Assembly: GCA_035582835.1 (NCBI GenBank)
Contig: JAYKAV010003376.1
Coordinates: 1,456,372-1,520,371, forward strand
DNA length: 64,000 nt
Source of the DNA: Phoebastria nigripes
Lineage: Eukaryota > Chordata > Aves > Procellariiformes > Diomedeidae
Reading direction: 5' to 3'
The notes below the pieces were generated by a model, which saw only the letters and a program-made list of their open reading frames with translations, was not told the origin of the DNA and searched no databases. Shown piece after piece: positions 22,321 to 34,405 of this stretch (the first letter of the stretch is position 1; each line of letters opens with the position of its first letter). The translations under genes were made by a program, and so were the position numbers.

Positions 22321-24913
22321 CATGCTAGTTGCTGCTAGTTTTACCAGCTGCAAAGGAAAAAGAAAAGAAAAAAGAACCACCATCCCCCCAAACAACAGAA
22401 ACAACAAAAAACAAACAGAAAAATTCAAAACCAGTTTTCCTACTTAGAGATATAACCTAAAAAACATACCTGCATTAGGGTAAAAGATAATTAAATACAC
22501 AGTGTTATGATAGGTACGGGAATAGCCATTGCAACAAATTAGTAACTAAATCAGCTTATGCTGTTGATTTACTATAGCTTTTATGTAAGTACCATTTGCT
22601 GTTTGCTGCAAAGAAACAGCCATCAGCATCTTATTCATTTGAATACAAGAAAAGTTGTTCATTGAAGTTGTGACTAGTGAATTTCCATATAATTAAAGTA
22701 CCGTATATATAAGCAATATAAGAGCTTTCTGGGAACTGGTGAGAGAATGGGTGTAAATACAGATGGCCAGATTCATTTANTCTACTTGAAAGACTGAGGC
22801 TGCAGAAAGGCAGCATCACCAGCCAGGGTGCGGGCAGGACTGGACTTACTGCTTTGGTGACTCTCCTCAAGAGCCTCCAACAATAAGCACAGTAACCTCC
22901 ACTGGATTGGAAAACTCCTTTATCTTCTAATCTGTACTTGCCTGCACTGATGAGGAGCATGTATACAATACTTTATGCACAGAGAAGGAAAGCACTATTG
23001 TACTACGTCTATGAGGAAGGACACCCACGCTCTCAATTTCTGGTCTATGAGTCCGAGTTGTTTGCTGAACTGACCCAGCGTGATACCTTCACCTGGCCTG
23101 CTCATCCCATCAGTGTTCCTGAGAAAACAAAGGATAGCTTGGTGCCCCATTCCTCAGAGGGCATAAAGTCCCTACGTAACGTGTATTTGGACAGTAAATA
23201 AGCAACGGATTCAGCCTGCCGTCAGGAGTTTGAAGGATTTAAGCTGCCTGGAATTTCGACAGCAGTAAATACTATCCCATGGAAAAAAATAATTGTACGC
23301 CCCTTTTCAGTAGCATTAAAATGTTCCCTTTCCTACCAACACCCAGAATAGAGCAGCAGGCAACAGCTTTTGCAACAGAACTGGCATAAAGAGTCGCACA
23401 GTGACACATGCGCTAGATGGTGAGTGACATCCATTAGAAGAGGTATTCCAGTAAATGCCAGATATGTGACATTGAAAGTATCTGTCTGATGCAAGTCTTT
23501 CAGTATACGCCAATTATGTTTTGTCATTGCTTCTCAAACAGCTCCGCTGTCACTAAAAACACAGCGAACATTCAGTATTCACAACCACACTGCTCTGGCT
23601 ATCGGCATCTGGCCACTAAAGAAGTGCTACAGATGGAAATTATTCCAGAACTATTGGCAACCTTGTTGAATCGTTCTGCCTGATGCCATTCTTGAAGGAA
23701 ACAAGGGTAACAAAAAGCATTGGTCTGCTGACATTCTCTCTCAAGAAGCTACATGTTGCTTTTTTGTACATTTATCAAGAAGGGCCCACTTTCCTTCATC
23801 TGACTGTATAGGATCTTACAAAAAGTTGACTTACTCTTACAGTGAGATCTCTGGGCCCTGTTGCAGTTCAGATAAAAGATTTGTGTGTGCTTACACTCTG
23901 GAGGCCAGGACTATGATTCTGGTACGTAAACCTAGATTTCAGTTTTTGTCCTCAGGAAATCTGCTAGTCACAATAATTCCAAACCATACACATAAAGATA
24001 TAAAGATCAATGCACAAAAGAGAGTCACAATAAGTATTAAAACAAAACACATATCTTACAGAAATCCATAAGACTTAGATGAGAAGGAAATGTTATACCT
24101 GAGGCNTGAAGAAGAAAGAACAGGTAAGCCTTTGTTATAAAAAAAGAGAACTCTCAGGTGCTGGATTTGACAATCACACACGCACGCGCATGGAGCTTTA
24201 TACACTCAGACCAATAAATCTATGAAATTGCAGTACTGGCCTATAAGGCAATGAACATCAAGGTGGGGACAACTCAGAGAAAAACAAATAATTTGATTTC
24301 TAAGCTCTCTAGAGAGGAGGCTTGAGGACATCATGGGCCCTCCAAGGGCCACCTGCCTAGGGTGTAAGAAAAGTCTTCTGTCTAGAGCCTGTCTAAAATC
24401 ACGAGGAGATGCCAATACAAGGGGCAGTTGGGTCCTGAGAGTTTTCTCAAGAGGTGGCAACTTTGCGACTGGCTGTAAAACTACTCTTTCTTCTTGGCAG
24501 ACTCTTCAGTCTTCTATCTGAACTCTTCAGGCTAGTTCAGGTTTTACTAGAGGCATAACAGATAAAGCTGGTAAGAGGTTTTTTGTCTCCTCTAGGTCCT
24601 TTCAAGGGGAATTTTTCTACCTCACTCATGATTAATCTGTAATATTGATACAAGTCACACTTGAGGGGGTTACTCTGGGTTCGCTGACCCATTAAAGAAA
24701 TTTTGTTGCTGTAGAAAGTATTTATTTTATAAAGTAAGGTTTTCTTNACTAGCTACAATGGTAGACAGCATAGATCCTACAGAGAACTGTGTTACTCAAG
24801 TACTGAAAGTCTAGTACCTTCTATAAAGTAAGTATAGAAGATGGCACTTTAATTTTTATTTTTTAAAGACTAATACCCATTTTTTATAATTCTTGAAAGA
24901 GATAATACATTTT

Positions 24914-24929
24914 GAGTGTGTGTGTGTGT
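24914..24929. repeat. (GT)n microsatellite
   Basis: About eight GT dinucleotides in a row. It can adopt Z-form DNA and is likely polymorphic in length. Confidence 0.9.
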
Positions 24930-25471
24930 CTATTCTGAGAAAGTACAGGAAAATCAAGCTAGTAAGTCTTTTAATAGATCTTTTGATTTGATTTCTTGTT
25001 TGTCAAAAGCTGAGAAAGGAGAAGGCTTCTTGATCCATTTCTCTTTGCAGAAGTACACTGCCTGTGCCATAAAATTAAACACTTCTGTAAGATAAAATCA
25101 ACATCAGAATAGAGCTAGCGTATCTCCTCTTGCATTTTATCTTGATAGTGGGAGAAAAAAAAAGAAGTACTTTTCCTTGTAATTATATTTGATCTGCATA
25201 TGTGTCTGTTCGGTCTTTCAGGATTACTCTTTTTAAAAACTCTTGGGTTTATGTTGTTTCCTTCTTGAATATTATTCTTCTTTCTACTGTGTAGAAGAAT
25301 TTACAGAATAGGGAGAACACAAAGCAGATAGCACTTACTGCTTTTATTAACAATTATGAGGCACTCAACTAGAACTATACAATTTTTATTTACAGTTGGA
25401 CTGTAAGTGTGCTTATGTAAAAATGCAACTTTGGAATAACTTAAACTATTCAAAACAGATTTCATCCAGAA

Positions 25472-25495
25472 GAAAAAAAATATATATATATAAAA
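25472..25495. repeat. A-run plus (TA)n microsatellite
   Basis: Eight or nine A followed by six TA units and a short A run. Simple low-complexity DNA. Confidence 0.9.
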
Positions 25496-26524
25496 GGAAG
25501 AATTAGCATGGAAGAAACACTTTGTTTTGACTTATTCAGAATAAAACGTTAAGGTTGTCTTAAAACAACAACTAGTTTTGAAATGTATGAAGCTTTAATT
25601 TCCAAAAGATGTAAGTATCTAAAAACAAAATATGAGTATTTTAAAAGCAAGCAACATGAATAAAATTATGCATAAAGCTCTATTTCTAAACATAGTGCTG
25701 GGCAGCCTTACAAGGCAATAAAGGCTAGCGGCCCTCTGAGAAGACCAAATGCTTGGCACTGTCAGAGAAGGAGATCACATATATTGCATATTGCAAGTGA
25801 ACCTAGAGCAGTTTCAAAAGGAGGAATGGAGCCATTTCAGGATTATGAAGCGTGCAGAGGGGAAAAAGAAAACTTATAAGGAAAGGACAGTTATTCTTTT
25901 TGTTTTTTTTTTTAAATAGAATAAAAAACCTTACTGCAAGGCGGGGACTGATCAAGGGATAGCTGCTGGCTTCCCATGGGAACTAGCAGCAATTTCAGGA
26001 AGTCAGTGACTGCAGGCAAATCTCCCCCCATGGGTTCAGCAGGATTTGTGCTATGTGCCAGCCCTCACAGACAAAGGACAGTGGGGTTAAGTAAGGAGGA
26101 AGTTTTCCTCTGCTGNTTTGGGCTACATGTCCTGAGACAGTCACACTCAAAGAGCCAGAGGAGCAGGAAGTAATTCCTCATCTCACACTGCTTCTTCTTG
26201 GCCTTCACCAAAATTTCACTGCTGTCACTAAGGAAGAGATGCTGCTATAGTACCTCAGAAAGAGATATAAAAAAAACAACCTTCCAGAAGCCAATTAAAA
26301 AGTAGGCCAAATGCTTAGGGAAAATTTCTGTAAACACAGGAGGAGAGTCCCAGCTTTTTGGAAAGTGGCTGTTTTTAATAAACATGATGGCGAAGGACTG
26401 CATGACAGACTGCTGAGGGAAGTCAGAAACCTACAGTGGCTTTCTGAAGATGAGAGGGTAAGATCCAGCCAATGTATGATCTGAGTCAACATGGTAGGCC
26501 TGGGTTCTGTTATCAGGGTAGAGA

Positions 26525-26529
26525 CTAGA
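26525..26529. repeat. target-site duplication CTAGA, left copy
   Basis: CTAGA directly abuts the LTR and is repeated exactly at 27642-27646. A 5-bp duplication is what ERVL-type integrases usually produce. The exact match supports a relatively recent insertion. Confidence 0.85.
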
Positions 26530-26717
26530 CGTGGTGGGTTGACCCTGGCTAGATGCCAGGTGCCCACCAAAGCTGGTCTGTCACTCCCCCTCCTCAGCTG
26601 GACAAGGGAGAGAAAAATACAACAAAAAGCTCGTGGGTCGAGATAAGGACAGGGACAGATCACTGACCAACTACCATCGTGGGCAAAACAGACTCGACTT
26701 GGGGAAAATGAATTTAA

Positions 26718-26723
26718 TTTATT
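26718..26723 (-). promoter_or_regulatory. poly(A) signal AATAAA of the minus-strand LTR
   Basis: TTTATT on the plus strand reads AATAAA in LTR orientation, about 730 bases downstream of the TATA-like box. It would mark the 3' end of the R region. The long R region this implies includes the whole tandem array. Confidence 0.55.
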
Positions 26724-26916
26724 ACCAATCAAATCAGAGTAGGATAATGAGAAATAAAACCCAAATCTTAAAACACCTTCCCCCCACCTCTCCCTTCTTC
26801 CCAGGCTCAACTTCACTCCCGATTTTCTCTACCTCCTCCCCTCCAGCAGCGCAGNGGAACGGGGAATGGGGATCAGGCTCAGTTCATCACACGTTGTCTC
26901 TGCCGCTCCTTCCTCC

Positions 26917-27414
26917 TCAGGGGCAGGACTCCTCACACTCTTCCCCTGCTCCAGCGTGGGGTCCCTCCCACGGGAGACACTCCTCCACAAACTTCTCCAG
27001 CGTGAGTCCTCCCCACGGGCTGCAGTTCTTCACGAACTGCTCCAGCGTGGGTCCCTCCCATGGGGTGCAGTCCTTCAGGAACAGACTGCTCCAGCCTGGG
27101 TCCCCCACAGGGTCACAAGTCCTGCCAGCAAACCTGCTCCAGCGTGGGCTCCTCTCTCCCCTGTGGAGAGGAGGTCTTGCCGGGAGCCTGCTCCAGCGCG
27201 GGCTTCCCACGGGGTCACAGCCTCCTTCAGGCATCCACCTGCTCTGGCGTGGGGTCCTCCACAGGCTGCAGGTGGATATCTGCTCCACCATAGACCTCCA
27301 TGGGCTGCAGGGGAATCTCTGCTCCGGTGCCTGGAGCACCTCCTCCTCCCCCTCCTTCTTCACTGACCCTGGTGTCTGCAGAGCTGTTCCTCTCTCATGT
27401 TCTCGCTCCTCCAT
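26917..27414 (-). other. open frame across the LTR tandem array (repeat-derived, function unknown)
   Basis: A frame stays open on the minus strand from 27441 to 26917 (174 codons). If transcription starts about 25-30 bases after the TATA-like box, the first usable ATG would be the internal one at 27414, giving about 165 codons. The product would be made of imperfect repeats of about 15-18 residues built on a 'PWEGPTLEQF / PWGGLTLEKF' theme, acidic and rich in W, P and E. No retroviral or host domain is recognisable. An even longer frame is open on the opposite strand, so low stop frequency in GC-rich repeats is a sufficient explanation. I do not call it a gene. Confidence 0.35.
26948..27350 (-). 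repeat. nine-unit GC-rich minisatellite inside the LTR
   Basis: A core CTCCAGCGTGG (plus strand) or a close variant starts at about 26949, 26995, 27040, 27089, 27137, 27191, 27242, 27283 and 27322, so units are 39-54 bp long. Most units continue with a 'gtcc-tcc-acggg-ctgcag/tcacag' segment. The array lies between the TATA-like box and the poly(A) signal in LTR orientation. Unit count is probably variable among copies and individuals. Confidence 0.88.
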
Positions 27415-27453
27415 CCAGCTGCAATTGCAGTCGCACAGCAACTTTTCCTCCTT

Positions 27454-27461
27454 CTTAAATA
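27454..27461 (-). promoter_or_regulatory. TATA-like box of the minus-strand LTR
   Basis: On the minus strand the sequence reads TATTTAAG, preceded by GATAACG. It lies about 180 bases from the LTR 5' end, a normal U3 promoter position. The match to the TATA consensus is moderate. Confidence 0.5.
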
Positions 27462-27641
27462 CGTTATCCCAGAGGCACTACCACCGTCACCGATGGGCTT
27501 GGCCTTGGCCAGCAGCGGGTCCGTCTTGGAGCCGGCTGCCATTGGCTCTATTGGACATGGGGGAAGCTTCTAGCAGCTTCTCACAGAAGCCACCCCTGTA
27601 GCCCCCCTGCTAGCAAAACCTTGCCACACAAACCCAATACA

Positions 27642-27646
27642 CTAGA
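27642..27646. repeat. target-site duplication CTAGA, right copy
   Basis: Exact partner of 26525-26529. The two copies differ by no base. Confidence 0.85.
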
Positions 27647-30600
27647 GAAAATAAGAAACATAATCTTGGAGTGATTAGAGAAGCTGGCTATCAGAATACA
27701 GAAATACTCTTTTCAGGAATATTTTTAAATTAAGAGGGAAAACGGCACTTTGGCTAGAATACCAGTGTGCACTTTGGGTGACCCTGGATCGTTTGCTTAA
27801 CCCACCAGAGACAAAAGGGTAAACTGAAAAACATTAAAAAACCCACAGGTTATATAGTATATTCAAGTAGGGATGAATTCGAGAGAAGCTTTAGAACAAC
27901 TCTTAATGGTTATTTAGGGATCTACACAACGTGCCCAAATCATATAAGGATCAGACAGGAAAGGACATTCCTCAGTATTTTCAGCAGCATATTTTTTATA
28001 ATCTCCTCATCTTGGCCCACGCCGGGGCAAATCTTACACTCTGAATCCATTTACCACAATGGATGTACCAATAGTCAAGACAAAATAAAGATAAAAAAGA
28101 AACAGAGCCCACCCTTTCTGCAGCTAATGGCACTACTTGGCTATCAATGAGAGCCCTCGATAGTAATAAACCAAGCATTAATGAAGAATGCTGACTGGCG
28201 ATTTATTAGCAAGATATTCATTATGACAGTGAAGAACTGTTGTTAGAGAAAATGTCTATTCGATAGGAGTATAATAACATGTAATAGGAGTATAACACAC
28301 AGGTTCAAGCTATTCTATCGTGTCCATCTCTAGTAGACTATATGAACTATTGTGAAGATGACCTTACTGGAAAGCATGCAAAATACAGGATGCATCTCTG
28401 CCTCAGGAAGCTAATTCAAAAGAAAAAGCTACAGAATAAAATACCTGAAAATACCTTTAGCTAATTCAGATCTCTGGCTGATAACAAAGCAATACAAATT
28501 GCGAAGTTCTGATACAAGTTCCTATAGTGTATTCTTTTTTTTTGAACTATATGAAGTATNTTCCTTGCAAAATTGGATGGAGCATTTTTATTCTTAATAA
28601 CTGAAAGTGTAATGTGCTGTATTTTATGCTATTATAGAATTGTGTAAAGGTTATTTTGCTGCTAGTTCACTGCATATTTTCATATGCAAATGACACAAAT
28701 TAAATTATCTCAAATAGTAGCAGAATTTCCAGCAGACTAGTATTTTTAATATAAATCATCATCCCCTCAAGTCATATTATAGATAGAGAATTGCTTCTGT
28801 ATTTATATTTTTTCATTAAAAATAAAATGATTAATTTCACAAGTTAATTTACTTTCCCCATCACAACACCAAAATTGAAATTAAATATTCTAATGCTTAG
28901 AGATATTAAAGACTCATTTATTGAAACCAGCTTATTGTTTTAGGAACATTTTCTTGATAAGTGCACGTTGCCACTATACTACTACAATATTTGTAATGAT
29001 TTTATTGAACAAATTGTGCATTGTTGCTTGGGTTTTGTTAAGCTTTATAGAACTCATATTTGTCTGCTCAGGAACATATAAGAGACCTTTTGCTCATCCC
29101 TACTCTGAGTATTTTGCCAATTTTGAATATTTGAACAGAACACTCCAATAACCTTGGTCATGGATTTTACTAAAAGGTCCAACAGTAGTGCAGTGACTGT
29201 CCCTTCAACGGGCCTGCTTAATGGAAATNACCTGCTCCCCCCACACACCATGTGCAAACTCACTTTTACTTCCATGCGGCTTTCTTTCTATTATAACATG
29301 ATCATAACCTTCAAAGATGAATCTTAGTGAACCATAGTAATAGGTTTATAAGGATAAGACATGAAAAAACCTTCAGCATTTTCATAGCCTCATCTTTTCC
29401 CTCAAAAGAAAAAAAGTCTTCCTTTTGTTTAATAACGTGGCTTATTCTTTCTTCTATTAAAAAATGATAGTTTTGCTCTATTTTAGATTTTTATATTGTG
29501 CCTAACTAAGGTCAAAAGCGGCTCAGACTGGGCATTTCTCTGAAATAATTCTGTGTTGGAGGAACAAGAAATATATATAGCAGGGAAATTATCCCATCAG
29601 CTAGACAAGAATCTGTGTTTAGTGACTGAGCCACTTGAAGGTTAATCAGATCTTCAACCAATCCCATCAACACGGATGCAATGAATATTTGATTCGGACT
29701 AATTAGTACGCAAATCCAGACATTCTGAAGGTATTTGGAATGGCTTAGACAGTGACCCAGAAAAAAAATACAGATAGTAATACTCCACATTAATATGCTC
29801 CAAAAATTACTACAGTCCCACCTAGGTCACCTTCACAATCTCAGAAGACTTGCAGGTGTGAATAACAGTAACCAGTAATAATGGTAGATGATGTTGTTCA
29901 TCTTTCTTTCATCAGTGTTTTCTTGGAAACAGAGATTGTGGACCTCATGGTTGTGTTCAACCTGGAGNAGAAAGTAGCTCTACGGAGTTAGAATATGCAT
30001 ATATCAAAGACNTAAAATCTCTTATTTTATGCTTTTCTGAAGGCCTGAAATAAGATAATCAAACACAGTGTAGGACAATATTTTCAGAAATATCATCTTC
30101 ACACCAAGACTGCAGAAAGCAATTCATTCCTGTACCAGAACAAAATACAACACAGCCTAAGGCAGAAAGCAGGTTCTCCTGCTACTTAGATAGCTCCCTC
30201 TACAAGGATTTCTTCCATGGTACAGTCTTGTGTAATGCAGACAACATACGGTACTACAGTGCTTCATAGCAAGATAAGCACTTACTGCATTATAAGCAAA
30301 AGAATTTGGAAAACTGTAATTTCTACGACACTGTGATTGGTAAATACTGTTACCACCAATCTTGCCAAACACACATTTGCCCCCCTACTAAAGTATTGCA
30401 AACCTTGAAGCGTCAAGGTATATAAACCAAATCCACCAAATCCTAAAGCTGGCCTCCAAGCAACGACATTTAGAATTCATAAATAGATGAATAAATTATA
30501 AAAAAGAGAAAGAATGCCCTGAATGGCCTTTCTTCTTCAGGAGACAGAAGGCTGTACAAGCGGAGTACAAGGGGAACTCTTTGTTGGTCAGATCAGATTT

Positions 30601-32282
30601 CTTGTCAGTTTTTGACACTGCTTCAATTATATAGTCACTAATAACTCTGTAAGAACATAATTATTAACTAAAAAGGTTAATATCTTGACTTAGGTTTCTG
30701 TTCTTTTTTAGAACGAAGTTGAAACAAAAATTCTGATAAAGATGAAAAAAATCACACAAATTCTAAATCAGAAACGTCAAAAGGAAAACTAGTGGTATCT
30801 TCTATCAAAATGGGATGATGTAGAAGAACAAAATTTTATCTTGAGTGGATACGAATGAGAGAGTATANCTTCCGTTTCATGTTTCCCAGTCAGCAAGTGA
30901 GAACATTTAATCCACGTATTCTCCTGGTTTTGACTGAGGAAAAAAAACCCTGATTTTAACTCAAGCAAAAAGAATTGCGTTACAGAAGGAAATTCAAGTA
31001 GTTTTACTACCAAGTGATAGACAGAAACAAGAACGTAANAATAAATGGGAAAAGAGCCATTCACTGAATAAAGGGTGCCATTACACAGGGTGCTAAAATT
31101 CCTCACTTTAATGAGGCTTGACCATCGCCTAAGCACTTTCCATGGTCACTTCCATTCAACATAGCTAACAAATTGCAGACTTTAGCTTGGATGATAGATT
31201 TCTGCACTTCAATAAAAATGAAAAATTGGAATACTTTTTTTTTCTTCAGATCAGATTACCAAGAGATCTATACACACTCTCACATGCACGCAGTCATACA
31301 GTTTACAGAAGGAAAAAAAAAAAAAAAAAGTGTGATTAATGACTTAAGATATCAGGCTACACGGTCAAATTAAGGTTTTCCAACCACATCCTTCCTCCAT
31401 CTGTTTGTAGGACTGGACTCTCAACTAACCAGTAAAGTGATCTAGAGGTTTGGGGCGGGGGGGGGAAAGATGACTTAAAAATACCCCTTAAACCACCTCA
31501 GTTGTCAGTTTATAACCTGATCTCAAAACCAGGTGCAGAAATAGAGAAGAGAGGAAACATTCTGGCAGGAAGGTGGGGAATGGCTAAAAGAACCTCTCAT
31601 AAACAGGTTTGGCCTACAGAGAAACCCAGTGTGAAACTACACCTGTGCCTATCCAGCAATTGACCACAAAAGTTACATTTCCAGTCAAAAGCATACAGTT
31701 TTCTAAAATAGCCTGCAGAAACTTCTATCCTATTATAAAGCCCTATAAACATTATGCCAAAAGCATGCCTTGAAAAACGTTTCAAGTTTTAATATTCCTA
31801 CATTCGTGCATTTGAATTTAAAAAATCCTGTAAAGCCCAGCATTCATGTTTAAAAAATGCATAAAATAAAATAAAAAAATTAAACATGGAGATAAATTAT
31901 GAGAGAAACACTTTATAGGTGTCTGGCAGTTTTACTCAGAAAAAAAAACCTTATTGATAGATATTTCTTTATAAGATAATTAGATTTCTTTCATAGTGTA
32001 AGGAAATATAAAAGATATTTAGAAACTACATAGGCAAATTTTCTTTCCCATGTTTTCATTACACATCCTGGATCTATAACAAAAAGACACATTTTTTAAA
32101 CAAAAAAATTGTCTCTGAATGAGCCAATATTTCAAAATGATAATACATGACAAAATATATCAAAATAATTATAAAAGTGATTCAGAGAAAAATGACTGTA
32201 CATATTTTAAGTTAAACAGCAAGCTGTTAGTCTAAGAAAATTTTCTGCTTCTCATTCATTTTTCTTCCTGGATTTTAAAGAA
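27647..32282. other. AT-rich unique non-coding stretch
   Basis: About 4.6 kb without a recognisable gene or interspersed repeat. It holds an 11-bp phrase ATAGGAGTATA repeated at about 28264 and 28284, an A-run at about 31314-31329 and a G-run at about 31452-31466. Several ambiguous bases cluster here (about 28560, 29228, 29968, 30012, 30868, 31040). Confidence 0.6.
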
Positions 32283-34093
32283 ACACATAATGGTTGAGGT
32301 TGGAAGGGACCTCTGGAGATTGTCTAGTCCAACCCCCTCCTCAGAGCAGGGTCAGCTAGTGCGGGTTGCTCAGGAATGTGTCCAGTGGGGTTTAAATATC
32401 TCCAGGAATTGAGACTCCACAACCTCTCTGGGCAACCTGTTTCAGTGTTTGACTGCCCTCACCATTAAAAAACCTTTTTCCTACATTTAAATGGAATTTC
32501 CTGAATTTCCATTTGTGCCCATTGCCTCTTGTCCTGTCACTGAGCACCACTGAGGAGAACCTGGCTCTGTCTTCTCTAGTCTCCGACATCAGGTATTTAT
32601 AGACACTGGTAAGATCCCCCCTGAGCCTTCTCTTCTCCATGCTAAAGAGTCCCAGCTGTATCGGCCTCTCCTCATATGAGATATGCTCCAGTCCTTTAAT
32701 CATCTTTGTGGGAATGAGCTGTCCACATCCGTCTTGTACTGGGGAGCCCAGAATTGGACACAGCATTCCAGATGCGTCTCACCATTGCTGAGTAGAGAAG
32801 GAGGATCACCTCCCTCATCCTTCTGGTAATGCTCGTTCTAATGCAGCCCAGGATGCCATTGGCCTTCTTTGCCACAATAGCACATTGCTGGCTTATGTCC
32901 AACTTGCTGTCCACAGGGACCCCCAGATCCTTCTCTGCAAAGCTGCTTTCCAGCCTGTCACCTCCAGCCTATACTGGTGCATGGGATTATGTATATCCAG
33001 GTGCAAGACTTTGCATTTCCCTTTGTTGAACTTCATGAGATACCTGTCAGCCCACTTCTCCAGCATGTCAAGGTCCCTCTGAATGACAGCACAACCATCT
33101 GGTCTATCAGCTACATCTCCCAGTTTTGTATCACTTGCCAGCTTCCTGAGGGTGCACTCTGCCCCATTGTCCAGGTAATTAATGAAGATGTTAAACAGTA
33201 TTGGCTCACGTATCAATCCCAGGAGTCCTCCACTAGTGACTAGCCTCCAGATGGACTAGCCCACACTTCTTCAATTCATTTTTGAGAATGTTACCGGAGA
33301 CAGTGTTGAAAGCCTTGCTAAAGAAAGATGAACAACATCCGCTGCTTTCCCCTAATCCACGGAGCTAATCATCTCAGGCTATCAGGCAGTTCAAGCATGA
33401 TTTCCCCTTCATAAATCCATGCTGACTAATCCCAAACACTTTGATGCACTTCCTGTGTCTGGAAACGGCTTCCAGGAGGATTTGCTCATTTAGCTTCCCA
33501 GGGACTGAGGTGAGGCGGACTGGCCTGTAGTTCCCTGGATGCTCCTTCTAGGGGACAGAAGTGACATTTGCTTTCTTCCAGTCCTCAGGAACCTCTTCCA
33601 ATCACCACAACCTTTTAAAGACAATCAAGAGTGATTTTGCAATGATATCCGCCAGCTCCCTCAGTGCTTGGGGTGCACTCCATCAAGTCCCATGGACTTT
33701 GAATTTGTTTAGATGTTCCCTAACCTGGTACTCCTCCATGGAGAGCAAATACTCCTTGCTCCAGACTTTCTCACTGATCTCAGGGACCTATGATTCCTGA
33801 AAGCTGGTCTTAACAGTAAAGACTGAGAAGAAGGTGGCGTTGAGTTCCTTGGCCTTTTCTATGTCTTTATCACCAGGTCCCCCACCCCTTTCAACAGCAA
33901 GCCCATATTTTCCCTAGTCTTCTTTCCACTGCTGATACATCTATAGTAGTCTTTCTTGCTGCCCCCTTTATGTCCCTCACCAGATTCAGCCCTAGGTGGG
34001 CCTTGGTTTCCTAACCCCATCTCTGCATGCTTGAAGAGTATCTCTGCATTCCTGCCAGGCCACGTGTCCCTGCTTCCACTTCTTTTATCTGAT
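32283..34093 (-). mobile_element. CR1 LINE, 1.8 kb copy with decayed ORF2
   Basis: The plus strand opens with the reversed CR1 3' tail (GGTTGGAAGGGACCTCTGG at 32299), passes through the reversed RNase-like/3' ORF2 region, and continues into the reversed RT palm and the region before RT, ending near 34093 ('tctctgcatgcttgaag...caggccacgtgtccctgcttcc'). It is 5'-truncated before the endonuclease domain. Part of the RT between about 33245 and 33300 looks deleted: sequence equivalent to the segment after the 'TVSGN' region joins abruptly to the 'VTSG' region. It cannot transpose. It is the longest LINE in the window. Confidence 0.93.
32392..33216 (-). pseudogene. CR1 reverse transcriptase remnant, frameshifted
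   Basis: Three minus-strand frames together follow the C-terminal half of CR1 ORF2. Frame one (33216-32893) has 'ILFNIFINYLDNG' and 'LEKWADRYLMKFNKGKCKVLHL'-type blocks. Frame two (32914-32696) has 'ISQQCAIVAKKANGILGCI'. Frame three (32766-32392) has 'IKGLEHISYEERPIQLGLF' and 'SDRTRGNGHKW'. Moving between them needs at least two frameshifts. The catalytic FADD box of this RT family is changed to LASD (codons at about 33141-33130), which removes an active-site aspartate. The enzyme would copy LINE RNA at the target site in an intact element; this copy is dead. Confidence 0.9.
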
Positions 34094-34405
34094 GGGGTTT
34101 CTTAGATGAATGAAAATACATGATACTACTGGAAGCTGTTAACAAAGAATTAAGATCAGAGATGACATCTGGAAAACATGAGATGAGGGTTCAGTATGAA
34201 AATATGGACCAACAGTTCTCAGATTCAAGATAGCAGCTTATGCAAAGTTGTTCTGAGAACAGTGTTATAAGAAATCCACAGCTTCAATTATTGCTTTGCT
34301 TTTAAGAAAAAGGACGTTTTGACATTAGTTTTGGGTAGGCCAAGATTTTACTTTCAAATTTTATTTGTAAAGCAAAAAATTGTGATCACAGATAGAAGAA
34401 AGAAG

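Larger units (their letters stand above)
22321..26524. other. non-coding stretch upstream of the minus-strand LTR
   Basis: No gene recognised. It holds a (GT)n run at 24914-24929, an A/AT-rich simple stretch at 25472-25495, and a short CA/CG-rich alternation near 24175-24188. The region 22940-23280 is somewhat less AT-rich and has an open frame of 87 codons (22938-23201, +) that I cannot assign. Ambiguous bases occur at about 22780, 24106, 24747 and 26116. Confidence 0.6.
26530..27641 (-). mobile_element. solo LTR of an avian endogenous retrovirus (ERVL-like), 1112 bp
   Basis: Read on the minus strand, the element starts TGTATTGGGTTTGTG at 27641. It carries a TATA-like box (27461-27454), a GC-rich tandem array (27350-26948), a poly(A) signal AATAAA (26723-26718), and ends CCCACCACG at 26530, where the usual terminal CA has become CG. 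Exact 5-bp duplications (CTAGA) bound it on both sides, so the borders are firm. There is no gag, pol or env next to it: this is a solo LTR left by recombination between the two ends of a provirus. A 17-base segment, 26646-26630 on the minus strand, matches the LTR at 57.2 kb with one mismatch. I recognise the family as widespread in neoavian genomes but do not give a Repbase name. Confidence 0.93.

Noticed and set aside
26948..27350. CRISPR-like array
   Set aside because: Regular GC-rich units with 39-54 bp spacing could mimic an array, but the whole unit is repeated with no unique spacers, and it lies in a vertebrate LTR.
26633..27601. 322-codon plus-strand open frame, the longest in the window
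   Set aside because: It runs antisense through the LTR minisatellite, contains an ambiguous base, and has a serine/leucine/glycine-rich repetitive composition with no domain. It is a by-product of stop-poor GC-rich repeats.
32829..33243. Plus-strand frames overlapping the CR1
   Set aside because: Antisense shadows of the CR1 reverse transcriptase; the meaningful reading is on the minus strand.
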